Position numbers and translations under genes: made by a program. The notes below the pieces were generated by a model. It did no database searches, was not told the DNA's origin, and was given only the letters and a program-made list of their open reading frames with translations. This document shows positions 24,878 to 33,467 of a stretch of 64,000 bases of DNA, one piece after another (positions within the stretch are counted from its first letter, which is position 1; each line of letters starts with the position of its first letter). The stretch is from CAZPBN01 sp964584935. GTDB taxonomy: Bacteria; Acidobacteriota; Aminicenantia; Aminicenantales; Aminicenantaceae. The DNA is taken from contig CAZPBN010000011.1 in NCBI GenBank assembly GCA_964584935.1, positions 35,396 to 99,395 of the forward strand. Reading direction: 5' to 3'.

Positions 24878-25744
24878 ATGACAGTTTTAATTGATTTGAG
24901 AAAAAGAATTAAGAGTATCCGAAATACTCAGCAAATAACCCAGGCCATGAAGGCTGTTTCTTCTGCTAAATTTAAAAAAGCACAACGGACTGTTATAAAC
25001 GCTCGTCCCTGGTGGCACACTTTCCCTGACTTGATTGCCGATATTATCTCCGATATCGAAAGAAACAGCCATCCGCTGCTTGCAGAGAGAAAAGAGAAAA
25101 GGATAGAAGGGTTGGTCATAACCTCTGATAAGGGTTTAGCCGGTGCTTTTAATACAAATCTCTTGGAAAAGAGTATTTCTTTTTTTAACGAGAAAAAGGA
25201 CTATTCCAAAATCAATCTTATTTTGATGGGGAAAAAAGCTGTCTCCTTTTATAAAAAGTATAATTTTGAGGTGGACAGGGAATATTCTGATAATATAAAA
25301 GAAATAACCAAGGAAGATCTGGAAGAATTATCCCAGTTTTTAATAAGGCTTTATGTTTACCATAGAACTGATTCTGTGTATGTTGTGTATAATGAATTTA
25401 AATCGATCCTGGCACCCCAAGTCACAATGACCCGGCTTTTACCGGTGTCATTCCCCAAAGATAAAGAAAATTTGAATGAATATATTTTTGATTGGGAGCC
25501 GTATAAAAATCTTATTCTTAATTCTCTTTTACCGTTATATATAAAAAGCCAAATTTGTCATTATTTCAAGGAGTCGCTTGCCGCAGAACATGCCGCCCGT
25601 ATGATGGCTATGGATAATGCAACCAGAAACGCAGGGGATTTAATAGGAGATCTTACTTTGGAAATGAATAAAATCCGGCAAGCTTCCATAACAAAAGAAC
25701 TTCTAGAGATTATGACTGCAGTGGAGGCACTCTCAGAAGAATAA
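24878..25744 (+). CDS. atpG: F-type ATP synthase subunit gamma
   Basis: Gamma is the central rotating shaft of F1. The N-terminal helix LIDLRKRIKSIRNTQQITQAMKAVSSAKFKKAQ and C-terminal helix SEHAARMMAMDNATRNAG-like segment (here EHAARMMAMDNATRNAGDLI) are the conserved coiled-coil pair. SDKGLAGAFNTN marks the Rossmann-like domain. Length (288 aa) is normal. It lies one base after atpA. Confidence 0.96.
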   Translation: MTVLIDLRKRIKSIRNTQQITQAMKAVSSAKFKKAQRTVINARPWWHTFPDLIADIISDIERNSHPLLAERKEKRIEGLVITSDKGLAGAFNTNLLEKSISFFNEKKDYSKINLILMGKKAVSFYKKYNFEVDREYSDNIKEITKEDLEELSQFLIRLYVYHRTDSVYVVYNEFKSILAPQVTMTRLLPVSFPKDKENLNEYIFDWEPYKNLILNSLLPLYIKSQICHYFKESLAAEHAARMMAMDNATRNAGDLIGDLTLEMNKIRQASITKELLEIMTAVEALSEE

Positions 25745-25761
25745 AGAACATTGGAGATAAT

Positions 25762-27327
25762 ATGAGCCAAAAAAAGAAAAAATCAAAATCAAAAGAAGAT
25801 CAGAAAACCAAAGCCAGGAAAGCTAAGAAGACAGAATCAAAGAAAACTCAGAAAACGAAGTCAAAGAAAACTCAAGAAACAAAAAAGAAGAGAAGTACAA
25901 AGAAACAAAAAGAAAGAAAAACAGGGAAAGTTGTGCAGGTTATCGGTCCAGTTGTGGATGTGGAGTTTAAAAATACAGAACTTCCGGAAATATACAATGC
26001 GATTCAAATTACCAGTGAAGGCTTTGATGTGCCTTATCCCATCGATGTGATAGTGGAAGCGGAACAGCACCTGGGGGAGGACAAAGTAAGATGCGTTTCC
26101 ATGCATCCCACAGATGGTCTTGCCAGAGGGATGATAGCCATTGATTTGGACAGTCCTATTCAAGTTCCAGTTGGAGAAGCGACTTTAGGAAGAGTGATTA
26201 ATGTTATAGGAGAACCTGTTGACTATCAGGGAGATATCAATGCCAAAGAAAAATATCCCATCCACCGATCTCCCCCTTCACTCGAACAGCAGAGTACCAT
26301 ACTGGAAATGTTTGAAACCGGCATTAAGGTGATTGATTTGATCCAACCGTTTTTGAAAGGAGGGAAAATCGGACTGTTTGGAGGAGCTGGTGTTGGAAAG
26401 ACAATAATCATTATGGAACTCATACATAATGTGGCTCTCAAACATGGTGGGTTTTCAGTGTTTGCCGGAATAGGTGAAAGAACCAGAGAAGGAAATGATC
26501 TGTGGTTGGAAATGAAAGAATCAGGGGTGCTCAAAAAAACCGCTTTGGTATACGGACAAATGACCGAACCTCCAGGAGCCCGATTGAGGATAGGTTTAAC
26601 AGCTTTGTCTGTAGCGGAATATTTCCGGGATGAAATGAATCAGGATATTCTTCTTTTCATTGATAATATTTTCCGTTTTGTTCAGGCTGGATCAGAAGTT
26701 TCAGCCTTGTTGGGAAGAATGCCTTCAGCCGTCGGATACCAGCCAAATCTGGCATCTGAATTGGGTGAACTTGAGGAAAGAATCACCTCCACAAAAAAGG
26801 GATCCATAACATCTGTTCAAGCCATCTATGTTCCTGCTGATGATTTCACAGATCCTGCCCCGGCAACGACCTTTTCCCACTTGGATGCCACAACAAATCT
26901 CAGCAGAGCTTTAACTGAAATGGGGATATATCCAGCCGTTGATCCTTTAGCATCTTATTCCAGAATTCTGGATGCCAGGATTATTGGTGAGGAGCATTAT
27001 AATGTGGCTAAAGAGGTTAAAGAAATCTTGCAGAGATATAAGGCTCTCCAGGACATCATTACTATTTTAGGAATTGAGGAGTTATCAGAAGAAGATAAGA
27101 TGACTGTTGCTCGAGCCAGAAAAATACAGCGTTTCTTATCCCAGCCCTTTAATGTGGCTGAGGAATTTACCGGAAGGGCGGGAAAATATGTAAAAATCGA
27201 AGATACCATTAAGGGATTTAGGGAAATTGTAGATGGTAAGCATGATGATAAACCTGAACAGGCATTTTATATGGCGGGAGGTATCGGCGATGTTGTGAAG
27301 CGGGCAGAGGAACTCAAAGAGGAATGA
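25762..27327 (+). CDS. atpD: F-type ATP synthase subunit beta with lysine-rich N-terminal extension
   Basis: Beta carries the catalytic sites of F1. From residue about 54 (TGKVVQVIGPVVDVEF) the protein is a normal beta subunit with GGAGVGKT, GIGERTREGNDL, and the DDFTDPAPATTFSHLDATT loop. Residues 1-53 are an extra low-complexity tail in which 27 of 53 residues are Lys or Arg. It contains a 24-base repeat (TCAAAGAAAACTCA at 25837 and 25861) coding SKKTQ-type units. The ATG at 25762 is supported by a GGAGATA site and the short gap from atpG. No ATG lies between the tail and the beta domain, so the tail is probably translated. Confidence 0.95.
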   Translation: MSQKKKKSKSKEDQKTKARKAKKTESKKTQKTKSKKTQETKKKRSTKKQKERKTGKVVQVIGPVVDVEFKNTELPEIYNAIQITSEGFDVPYPIDVIVEAEQHLGEDKVRCVSMHPTDGLARGMIAIDLDSPIQVPVGEATLGRVINVIGEPVDYQGDINAKEKYPIHRSPPSLEQQSTILEMFETGIKVIDLIQPFLKGGKIGLFGGAGVGKTIIIMELIHNVALKHGGFSVFAGIGERTREGNDLWLEMKESGVLKKTALVYGQMTEPPGARLRIGLTALSVAEYFRDEMNQDILLFIDNIFRFVQAGSEVSALLGRMPSAVGYQPNLASELGELEERITSTKKGSITSVQAIYVPADDFTDPAPATTFSHLDATTNLSRALTEMGIYPAVDPLASYSRILDARIIGEEHYNVAKEVKEILQRYKALQDIITILGIEELSEEDKMTVARARKIQRFLSQPFNVAEEFTGRAGKYVKIEDTIKGFREIVDGKHDDKPEQAFYMAGGIGDVVKRAEELKEE

Positions 27328-27620
27328 GTAATCATTTTCCAAACTCTCTTCAGCTGAAAGTGATCGCTGAGAATAAACTTGTGACAGAAAAAAAAGTTAA
27401 GGAGATTTCTCTTCCCAGCTTTAACGGGTATTTGGGTATTCTGCCAGGGCATAGGCCTTTGGTTGTGTCCTTGGGAAAGGGGCCTATTTCTTACAAATAT
27501 GAAAAAAAAGAAGGAAGTATTTCTATCAGTGGAGGATATGCTGAAATTCTTCCTGAAAGAGTTCTTGTTTTTGCTGAGTTGAAGGAAGATGAAAACCGAA
27601 AAAGGGAACAAAAAGGATGA
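27324..27620 (+). CDS. atpC: F-type ATP synthase subunit epsilon, short form
   Basis: Epsilon couples F1 to the c-ring and inhibits ATP hydrolysis. The beta-sandwich domain is present (LPSFNGYLGILPGHRPLV, then SISGGYAEILPERVLVFAE), but the protein stops at 98 residues, where most epsilons run to about 135. The C-terminal helical hairpin that gives inhibition is missing except for a short charged tail. It overlaps atpD by four bases and the next methyltransferase gene by 32. Confidence 0.9.
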   Translation: MSNHFPNSLQLKVIAENKLVTEKKVKEISLPSFNGYLGILPGHRPLVVSLGKGPISYKYEKKEGSISISGGYAEILPERVLVFAELKEDENRKREQKG

Positions 27621-28332
27621 TGAGAGCCTGGATACATTTTATCTAGGACAGATATATATAATCCAGAAAAAGAAGGGGTACCGCTTTTCGGTGGATGCTC
27701 CGATTCTGGCTGATTTTATCCGCACAACGAGCAGTGATGAAATAATTGAACTGGGGACTGGAAACGGAATCATTTCTCTTCTTCTGAGCATCAAACCGTT
27801 CAAGCACATCACAGCTTTAGAAATTCAGGAATCTTTAGCAGACCTTGCTGTAAGAAATGTGATATTGAACAATCTGGAAGAAAAAATCTCTGTTCATTGC
27901 TGTGATTTTTGCACTTATCAGCCAAGGAAAAAATTTGATATCGTTTTTTCCAATCCTCCTTATATTAAGAAACATGAGGGGAGGTTGAGTCCTTTTTCTG
28001 AAAAATCGGTAGCAAAACATGAATTGAAATGTGATATATTGAGTCTTATGAGGAAGACCGGGGAGCTGTTATGCGAAAAAGGGAGAGCTTATTTTATATT
28101 CCCGGCCAGAAGGAAGGAAGAATTTGAACAGGCTGCTTCTGATCATGGTCTAAAAGTCAATAAAATTCGTTATGTGAAAAATAAGAAAAATAGTCCTCCT
28201 GATCTTTTTTTATCAGAGTGCGGGTTTTCTTCAAAGAAAAAAACTCTATTGCCTCCTCTTGTCCTTTATGATAATAAAGGGAATTATTCTTCTGAAGCTC
28301 TAGAAATATTTTCAGGGAGATTCAATGGGTAG
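27589..28332 (+). CDS. TrmN6-like tRNA methyltransferase
   Basis: This is a class I methyltransferase of the TrmN6/YfiC group, N6-adenine methylases whose E. coli member modifies A37 of tRNA-Val. It shows the SAM motif IIELGTGNGIIS, the acidic ALEIQESLADLA, and the catalytic NPPY in VFSNPPYIKKHEGR (about residues 123-136). Its ATG lies inside atpC behind GAAGGAAG. The same genomic strand and overlap suggest cotranscription with the atp genes. The tRNA target is by family only. Confidence 0.82.
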   Translation: MKTEKGNKKDDESLDTFYLGQIYIIQKKKGYRFSVDAPILADFIRTTSSDEIIELGTGNGIISLLLSIKPFKHITALEIQESLADLAVRNVILNNLEEKISVHCCDFCTYQPRKKFDIVFSNPPYIKKHEGRLSPFSEKSVAKHELKCDILSLMRKTGELLCEKGRAYFIFPARRKEEFEQAASDHGLKVNKIRYVKNKKNSPPDLFLSECGFSSKKKTLLPPLVLYDNKGNYSSEALEIFSGRFNG

Positions 28333-29143
28333 ACTGTTTCAAACTCTTAAAAAATTATATAAATACAGGGCTCTTATAAGCAATCTGGTAAATCGTGAGC
28401 TCAAGGCGAGATACAGAGGGACGATTCTGGGATTTCTATGGTCTTTTTTCAATCCCCTTCTTTTAATGGTGGTCTATACAATAGTGTTTGGAATCATTAT
28501 TGCCCCCCGAGATCCGGCTTTTGGAGGAAGTCCATGGTTGTATGCTCTTTATTTATTCTGCGGCGTTTTACCGTGGACATGGTTTTCTTCTTCGTCTCTG
28601 GAATCTGCTAACGTATTAATGGTTCAGGGAAATTTAATAAAAAAGGTACTTTTCCCTGCAGAGATACTTCCTATAGTTGTGGTGACAAGCAACCTGATCC
28701 ATTTTTTCTTTGGTCTCCCCATACTTTTTCTTTTTGTGCCGATTTTAGGAAAAGGATTTACTCCCTATGTTCTTTTTCTCCCTCTAGTGATTCTGGTCCA
28801 ATATGTCTTTTCCTTGGGTTTTTCTTTTTTAATTTCTTCTCTTACTGTGCACTTCAGAGATATTAAAGATATTCTTGCTAATTTGATAACGTTTTGGTTT
28901 TTTGCTTCCCCTATTGTTTATACCTTGAACCTGGAGAATATACAGACATCAACAACACTCAAATTTTTGATCAATTTGAATCCCATGACTCACATTATGC
29001 AGGGTTATCAGAACTGTTTGTTTTTTGGAACAATGATCCGGTGGAAAAGGCTGGGAGTGACTTTTATCCTGTCAATACTTTTGTTATTGGTGGGTTATTA
29101 TGTGTTTGACAAGCTGAGAGATTCTTTTCCCGAGGAGGTATGA
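28325..29143 (+). CDS. Polysaccharide ABC exporter permease (Wzm/TagG-like)
   Basis: This is the membrane subunit of an ABC-2 exporter for O-antigen or a similar lipid-linked glycan. It has the typical N-terminal LVNRELKARYRGTILGFLWSFFNPLLLMVVYTIVFG, six membrane segments, and GVLPWTWFSSSSLESANVL. It overlaps the TrmN6-like gene by eight bases and is followed directly by its ATPase. This fits an LPS-bearing outer membrane. Confidence 0.9.
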   Translation: MGRLFQTLKKLYKYRALISNLVNRELKARYRGTILGFLWSFFNPLLLMVVYTIVFGIIIAPRDPAFGGSPWLYALYLFCGVLPWTWFSSSSLESANVLMVQGNLIKKVLFPAEILPIVVVTSNLIHFFFGLPILFLFVPILGKGFTPYVLFLPLVILVQYVFSLGFSFLISSLTVHFRDIKDILANLITFWFFASPIVYTLNLENIQTSTTLKFLINLNPMTHIMQGYQNCLFFGTMIRWKRLGVTFILSILLLLVGYYVFDKLRDSFPEEV

Positions 29144-30433
29144 TTGATAGCCATAGACGTCGATAATGTTTCCCGTATTTACCAGAAATATTCCTCTAGG
29201 CACCGATTTAAAACTTTTAAGAGTTCTCTGGTTAAGGGTGACTTGTTCAAATCCCTTAAACCTGACGAAATTGTGACGGCTCTGGACAGAATTAATATAA
29301 AGATCCCCAAAGGAACCACCTTCGGAGTGATTGGAGAAAACGGATCAGGGAAAAGCACTCTTCTGAAAATTGTTGCCGGGATTGCCAAACCGACTTCCGG
29401 AAAGGTTTTTGTCAAGGGGAAAGTTTCTGCTCTTATTGAATTAGGAGCCGGGTTTCATCCTGAGATCACAGGAAGGGAGAATGTTTATATCAACGGTATT
29501 ATGCTGGGGCTTTCCAAGAAAGAGATAAATGAGAAATTTGATGATATCGTCAGTTTTGCGGAACTTGAGGATTTCATAGATGCCCCTGTAAAGACATATT
29601 CTTCCGGGATGTATATGAGGCTGGGGTTTTCAATTGCCATCAATGTGAATCCTGAAATATTATTGATAGATGAAGTCCTGGCTGTGGGGGATGCCTCTTT
29701 TGTTCCCAAATGTCTGGACAGGATCGATGATTTTCGGCGAATGAACAAGACGATCCTTTTTGTCAGTCATGACCTCACCACGGTTGAAAAGATATGCGAT
29801 AAAGTGGCTTGGTTTAAAAAAGGGAAAATCAAAGCCATCGGAGAACCGAAAAGGATTGTGGATTCTTATGTTCAGGATGTTGCTGAAAAACAAGAGGAGA
29901 AACTCGAAACCCGCCAGAAAAAAGTTGAAAAAGAGCAGGTTTTTGAAGAAGGAAGAAGGGAAAACAGATGGGGAAAAAGGGAAGTTGAAATTAAGAAGGT
30001 GAGATTGAAGAATTTGAAAGGAGAGGAAAAACATGTTTTTTCTCCTGATGAAGGCATGATTATAGAAATGGATGTTTATGCAAAATATGTGATTAAAGAT
30101 TTTGTGTTCGGGATCGGGATATTCAATCCCCAAGGAATATGTTGTTACGGGGCAAATACTTTTCAGGAAAATTTCACTTCTGAAAATTTAAAAGGGGAAG
30201 CTAAAGTTATTTGTGAGATCAACAAATTAAATCTTATAAACGGGACTTATTATCTGGATATCGCGGTTCACAAAAAAGATGGATATCCTTATGATTATCA
30301 CCGGAATCTTTATTCCTTTTTGGTTTCTTCTTTGTATAAAGATGCGGGGATTGCAAGGCTGCCTCATTCCTGGAAATTTTCCTCCAACATTAAGATCAAA
30401 TTGCCCCCAAAAAAGAGGGAAAGCAAAAAATAA
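29144..30433 (+). CDS. Polysaccharide ABC exporter ATPase with Wzt-like C-terminal domain
   Basis: This is the ATPase subunit of the glycan exporter. It has Walker A GENGSGKST (64-72), signature YSSGM (152-156) and Walker B ILLIDE (172-177). A charged linker (about 245-275) leads to a C-terminal beta-sandwich domain (about 280-415) like the Wzt carbohydrate-binding domain, which recognises the finished O-antigen. The start is a TTG immediately after the permease stop, six bases behind AGGAGG. It sits upstream of rfaE2. Confidence 0.9.
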   Translation: MIAIDVDNVSRIYQKYSSRHRFKTFKSSLVKGDLFKSLKPDEIVTALDRINIKIPKGTTFGVIGENGSGKSTLLKIVAGIAKPTSGKVFVKGKVSALIELGAGFHPEITGRENVYINGIMLGLSKKEINEKFDDIVSFAELEDFIDAPVKTYSSGMYMRLGFSIAINVNPEILLIDEVLAVGDASFVPKCLDRIDDFRRMNKTILFVSHDLTTVEKICDKVAWFKKGKIKAIGEPKRIVDSYVQDVAEKQEEKLETRQKKVEKEQVFEEGRRENRWGKREVEIKKVRLKNLKGEEKHVFSPDEGMIIEMDVYAKYVIKDFVFGIGIFNPQGICCYGANTFQENFTSENLKGEAKVICEINKLNLINGTYYLDIAVHKKDGYPYDYHRNLYSFLVSSLYKDAGIARLPHSWKFSSNIKIKLPPKKRESKK

Positions 30434-30503
30434 AATGTTAGTGAGAAATGGGAAAAAGTGATTGAAAAGAAATCAATTATTGGGTTGATCATAAGGAAAT
30501 GAA

Positions 30504-30983
30504 ATGATTGCTGGAATTTATGATTTAGGAGAATTGAGAAAAATTCGACAAAAGCTTAAAAACGAGGGGAAAACAGTTGTCTTTACAAATGGCTGCTTTG
30601 ATATCATTCACAGCGGTCATATTTATCTATTCCAAGAAGCAAAAAAACACGGTGATGTATTGATGGTTGGAGTAAACAGTGATGATTCAGTAAAAAAAAA
30701 TAAGGGAAAATCACGGCCGATCTTTCCTTTGGGGGAAAGGCTGGAAGTGCTGCAGAATATCAATTCTATTGATTATTTGACCAGCTTTCCTGAAGAAATC
30801 CCCCGAAAGATCATATCAGTTCTTAAACCGGATGTTTTAATAAAAGGCGGAGACTGGAAACCCAAGGAAGTTATAGGGAAGAAAGAGGTTGAACAAAGTG
30901 GAGGGACAGTTATCATCATCCCTTACTTGAAGGGAAGATCAACGTCAGAGATTATAGATAAGATCGTTTCATCGTTTACCTGA
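30504..30983 (+). CDS. rfaE2: D-glycero-beta-D-manno-heptose 1-phosphate adenylyltransferase
   Basis: RfaE2 activates heptose 1-phosphate to ADP-heptose for the LPS inner core. The cytidylyltransferase-like fold shows VVFTNGCFDIIHSGHIYLF (HxGH) and KGRSTSEIIDKI at the end, with GVNSDDSVK between. At 159 residues it is the stand-alone nucleotidyltransferase form, not fused to the kinase as in HldE. The kinase half is not in the window. Confidence 0.9.
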   Translation: MIAGIYDLGELRKIRQKLKNEGKTVVFTNGCFDIIHSGHIYLFQEAKKHGDVLMVGVNSDDSVKKNKGKSRPIFPLGERLEVLQNINSIDYLTSFPEEIPRKIISVLKPDVLIKGGDWKPKEVIGKKEVEQSGGTVIIIPYLKGRSTSEIIDKIVSSFT

Positions 30984-31029
30984 TTGGGGTTTCTTTGTTA
31001 TAATCATTCTGCTTTAATGAGAGAGAAAT

Positions 31030-31404
31030 ATGATATTCGGATTGGGAATAGATGTCATAGAAGTTGACCGAATCAGAAAACAAATTCTTAATGGACAAAG
31101 ATTTAAAGAAAAAATTTTCACTTTAAAAGAAATGGAATATTGTGAGAAGAAAAGAAACAAATCTCAAAATTATGCAGCCCGCTTTGCTGCTAAGGAGGCA
31201 TTTTTGAAAGCGCTGGGAACAGGACAAAGAGATGGGTTGATTTTTAGGGATATTGAAATAATCAACAGCCAATCGGGAAAACCTGGTGTTGTCCTTTACG
31301 GTAAAACAAAACAAGAAGCCGAGAAGAAAGGAATTGCAAATATCCATGTTTCGATCTCTCATATAAAGGATATTGCCTGTTCCATTGTTATTCTTGAAAA
31401 ATAG
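31030..31404 (+). CDS. acpS: Holo-[acyl-carrier-protein] synthase
   Basis: AcpS moves 4'-phosphopantetheine from CoA to the serine of acyl carrier proteins. It has the N-terminal GLGIDVIEVDRI and the second motif NYAARFAAKEAFLKALG with the metal-binding Glu. Length (124 aa) is normal. It is the first gene of a set with an acyl-CoA synthetase (14 bases on) and an ACP whose serine it could modify. Confidence 0.93.
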   Translation: MIFGLGIDVIEVDRIRKQILNGQRFKEKIFTLKEMEYCEKKRNKSQNYAARFAAKEAFLKALGTGQRDGLIFRDIEIINSQSGKPGVVLYGKTKQEAEKKGIANIHVSISHIKDIACSIVILEK

Positions 31405-31417
31405 AAAGGAGCCGTCC

Positions 31418-33124
31418 ATGTCTCACATTAATTCTTATGAAGAAATAGTAAAAAACTTCAGCTGGTCGATATCTGAAAAAGAACTCGGCTATAAAGATGG
31501 GGATGTCATCAATATTGGGTGGTATTGTGCGGACAGAATCTGCCAGATGGGAAAAGCGGATAAATGGGCTTTTATCTGGGAAGGGAAAGGAGGAAAAGAA
31601 CAGAAGTTCACATTCAGTGATGTCCGTTTAGCAAGTAACGGCATTGGGTATTTCCTTAGTAAGCTGGGGATCAAAAACGGAGAGCGAGTTTGTCTTTTTC
31701 TGGATAAAATTCCAGAGCTCTATTTTGGATTTCTGGGGATATTAAAAATAGGAGCCATCGCCCAACCGCTTTTTTCTGCTTTTGGAGATGAATCCCTTCA
31801 GATAAGGCTGGAAGATGCAGAAACTTCTGCTATCATAACTCAGAAGAAACACCTTTCTAAGGTAAGAAGAATTATTGACAAATTACCCAATTTGAAGCAC
31901 ATCATTATTGTGGATCATGATGGGAAAAAAACACTGGGAAAGAAAGAAGTGGCATTCGATCTTGAGAAGGAAACTCCGGTTGAGAATCTGGAAATATTTC
32001 CGACAAAGGCTGAATCTCCTTCAGTGCTTCATTACACGTCAGGGACCACCGGACAACCCAAAGGAGTGAAACACGTCCATTATTCGTTGATTTCTCAATA
32101 TTTGACAGCTAAATGGGTTCTTGATTTGAACAAAGATGATATTTACTGGTGCACAGCAGATCCGGGTTGGGTAACAGGGACTTCTTATGGAATCATTGGG
32201 CCCTGGAGTCTTGGAGTTACTCAGTGTGTTCTTGATTCGGGATTTTCAGCGGAGGCTTGGTATAAATTCATTGAAAAGCATAGAGTGACAGTATGGTATT
32301 CAGCCCCCACAGCGATTCGTTCTTTAATGAAAGCTGGGGACGAATTGGTGAAAAAGTATGATTTATCCTCCTTGCGTCATTTAGCGAGTGTGGGAGAACC
32401 TTTGAATGCGGAAGCTGTGGTTTGGTCAGAGAAAGTATACGGGAAAGCTTTTCATGATACTTACTGGCAAACAGAAACAGGAGCCATCATGTTGACAAAT
32501 TTGCCAGGGATGAAAATAAAGCCCGGCTCAATGGGTAAACCTTTTCCCGGAATAGAAGCGACCATTCTGGATCAGAATACCCATGAGCCTATTAGTGAAC
32601 CCGGAAGAATCGGTATTATTGCCTTTAAACCTGGTTGGCCTTCAATGATGAGAACCTATTGGAATAATGAGGAGACATATAAGAAAAAATTTGTGAATGG
32701 TTGGTATGTTTCCGGCGACAGGGGAAGCATTGATCAGGATGGTTACTTTTGGTTTGTGGGACGGGATGATGATGTGATCAACACAGGAGGTCATCTTGTG
32801 AGCCCTTTTGAAGTTGAATCCGCTTTACTGGAACACGAAGCAGTGGCGGAATCCGCGGTGGTTTCCAAACCTGATGAGGTCAATATGGAAGTTGTTAAGG
32901 CATTTATTGTGCTCAATCCTGGATTCGAACCGGATAAGGACCTTGAGTTGAAAATAATGAATTTCATTCGTAAAAGACTTTCTCCTCTTGCCATGCCTCA
33001 AGAGACCGAATATGTGGATTCTTTGCCGAAAACACGGAGCGGGAAAATTATGCGCAGGCTGTTGCATGCCAAAGAATGGGGAGAGGATATCGGGGATGTA
33101 TCAACTCTTGAAAACGATGAATAA
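31418..33124 (+). CDS. acsA: Acetyl/acyl-CoA synthetase (AMP-forming, AcsA-like)
   Basis: This ANL-superfamily ligase activates a carboxylic acid through an acyl-AMP. The closest recognisable type is the 570-residue AcsA acetate-CoA ligase. It has the P-loop YTSGTTGQPKG, TYWQTETGA, the hinge GRDDDVINTGG, and the C-terminal lysine motif PKTRSGKIMRR. The ATG at 31418 follows AAAGGAG; an earlier GTG-type start inside acpS is not needed. It is followed by an ACP and an alpha-oxoamine synthase, so it may load acyl groups for that pathway rather than only acetate. Confidence 0.85.
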   Translation: MSHINSYEEIVKNFSWSISEKELGYKDGDVINIGWYCADRICQMGKADKWAFIWEGKGGKEQKFTFSDVRLASNGIGYFLSKLGIKNGERVCLFLDKIPELYFGFLGILKIGAIAQPLFSAFGDESLQIRLEDAETSAIITQKKHLSKVRRIIDKLPNLKHIIIVDHDGKKTLGKKEVAFDLEKETPVENLEIFPTKAESPSVLHYTSGTTGQPKGVKHVHYSLISQYLTAKWVLDLNKDDIYWCTADPGWVTGTSYGIIGPWSLGVTQCVLDSGFSAEAWYKFIEKHRVTVWYSAPTAIRSLMKAGDELVKKYDLSSLRHLASVGEPLNAEAVVWSEKVYGKAFHDTYWQTETGAIMLTNLPGMKIKPGSMGKPFPGIEATILDQNTHEPISEPGRIGIIAFKPGWPSMMRTYWNNEETYKKKFVNGWYVSGDRGSIDQDGYFWFVGRDDDVINTGGHLVSPFEVESALLEHEAVAESAVVSKPDEVNMEVVKAFIVLNPGFEPDKDLELKIMNFIRKRLSPLAMPQETEYVDSLPKTRSGKIMRRLLHAKEWGEDIGDVSTLENDE

Positions 33125-33175
33125 TTTTATGGATTAAAACGATCCTTAAAAAAATATATAAGGAAGGTGAAAATC

Positions 33176-33427
33176 ATGGAAGATATAAAAAAAGTCGTTC
33201 TGGATTATGTGATTGAAGAATACCTTGAGGAAGAAGGTGAGGAAATCACCTATGATACTCCACTTATTTCAGGTGGAATCGTAGATTCTTTTTCAATGGT
33301 TTCTTTAAAAAGGTTTTTAGAAAACAGCTACGATATTTCTATACCTGATGAAGATGCAACCCCTGAGGCATTTGATACAGTGAGTAATATTGCAAAATTG
33401 GTTAAAGGATTCTTGGAAAAAAAATGA
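33176..33427 (+). CDS. Acyl carrier protein
   Basis: This is a small acidic carrier protein that holds acyl groups on phosphopantetheine. The attachment site is Ser38 in GGIVDSFSMVSL, and the downstream helix FLENSYDISIPDEDATPEAF is typical. The ATG at 33176 is spaced 8 bases from AGGAAGG; a GTG three codons earlier overlaps that ribosome site and is rejected. Unlike FabD/FabF-linked AcpP it sits between a CoA ligase and a Kbl-like enzyme, suggesting a dedicated carrier. Confidence 0.88.
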   Translation: MEDIKKVVLDYVIEEYLEEEGEEITYDTPLISGGIVDSFSMVSLKRFLENSYDISIPDEDATPEAFDTVSNIAKLVKGFLEKK

Positions 33428-33467
33428 TGTAAAGGATTGAGATTTTAATAATTCAAGGAGTGAAAAC

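Noticed and set aside
29660..30133. Minus-strand open frame opposite the ABC ATPase
   Set aside because: It is antisense to the Wzt-like linker and C-terminal domain; Phe/Ser-rich as expected from reversed Lys/Glu codons.
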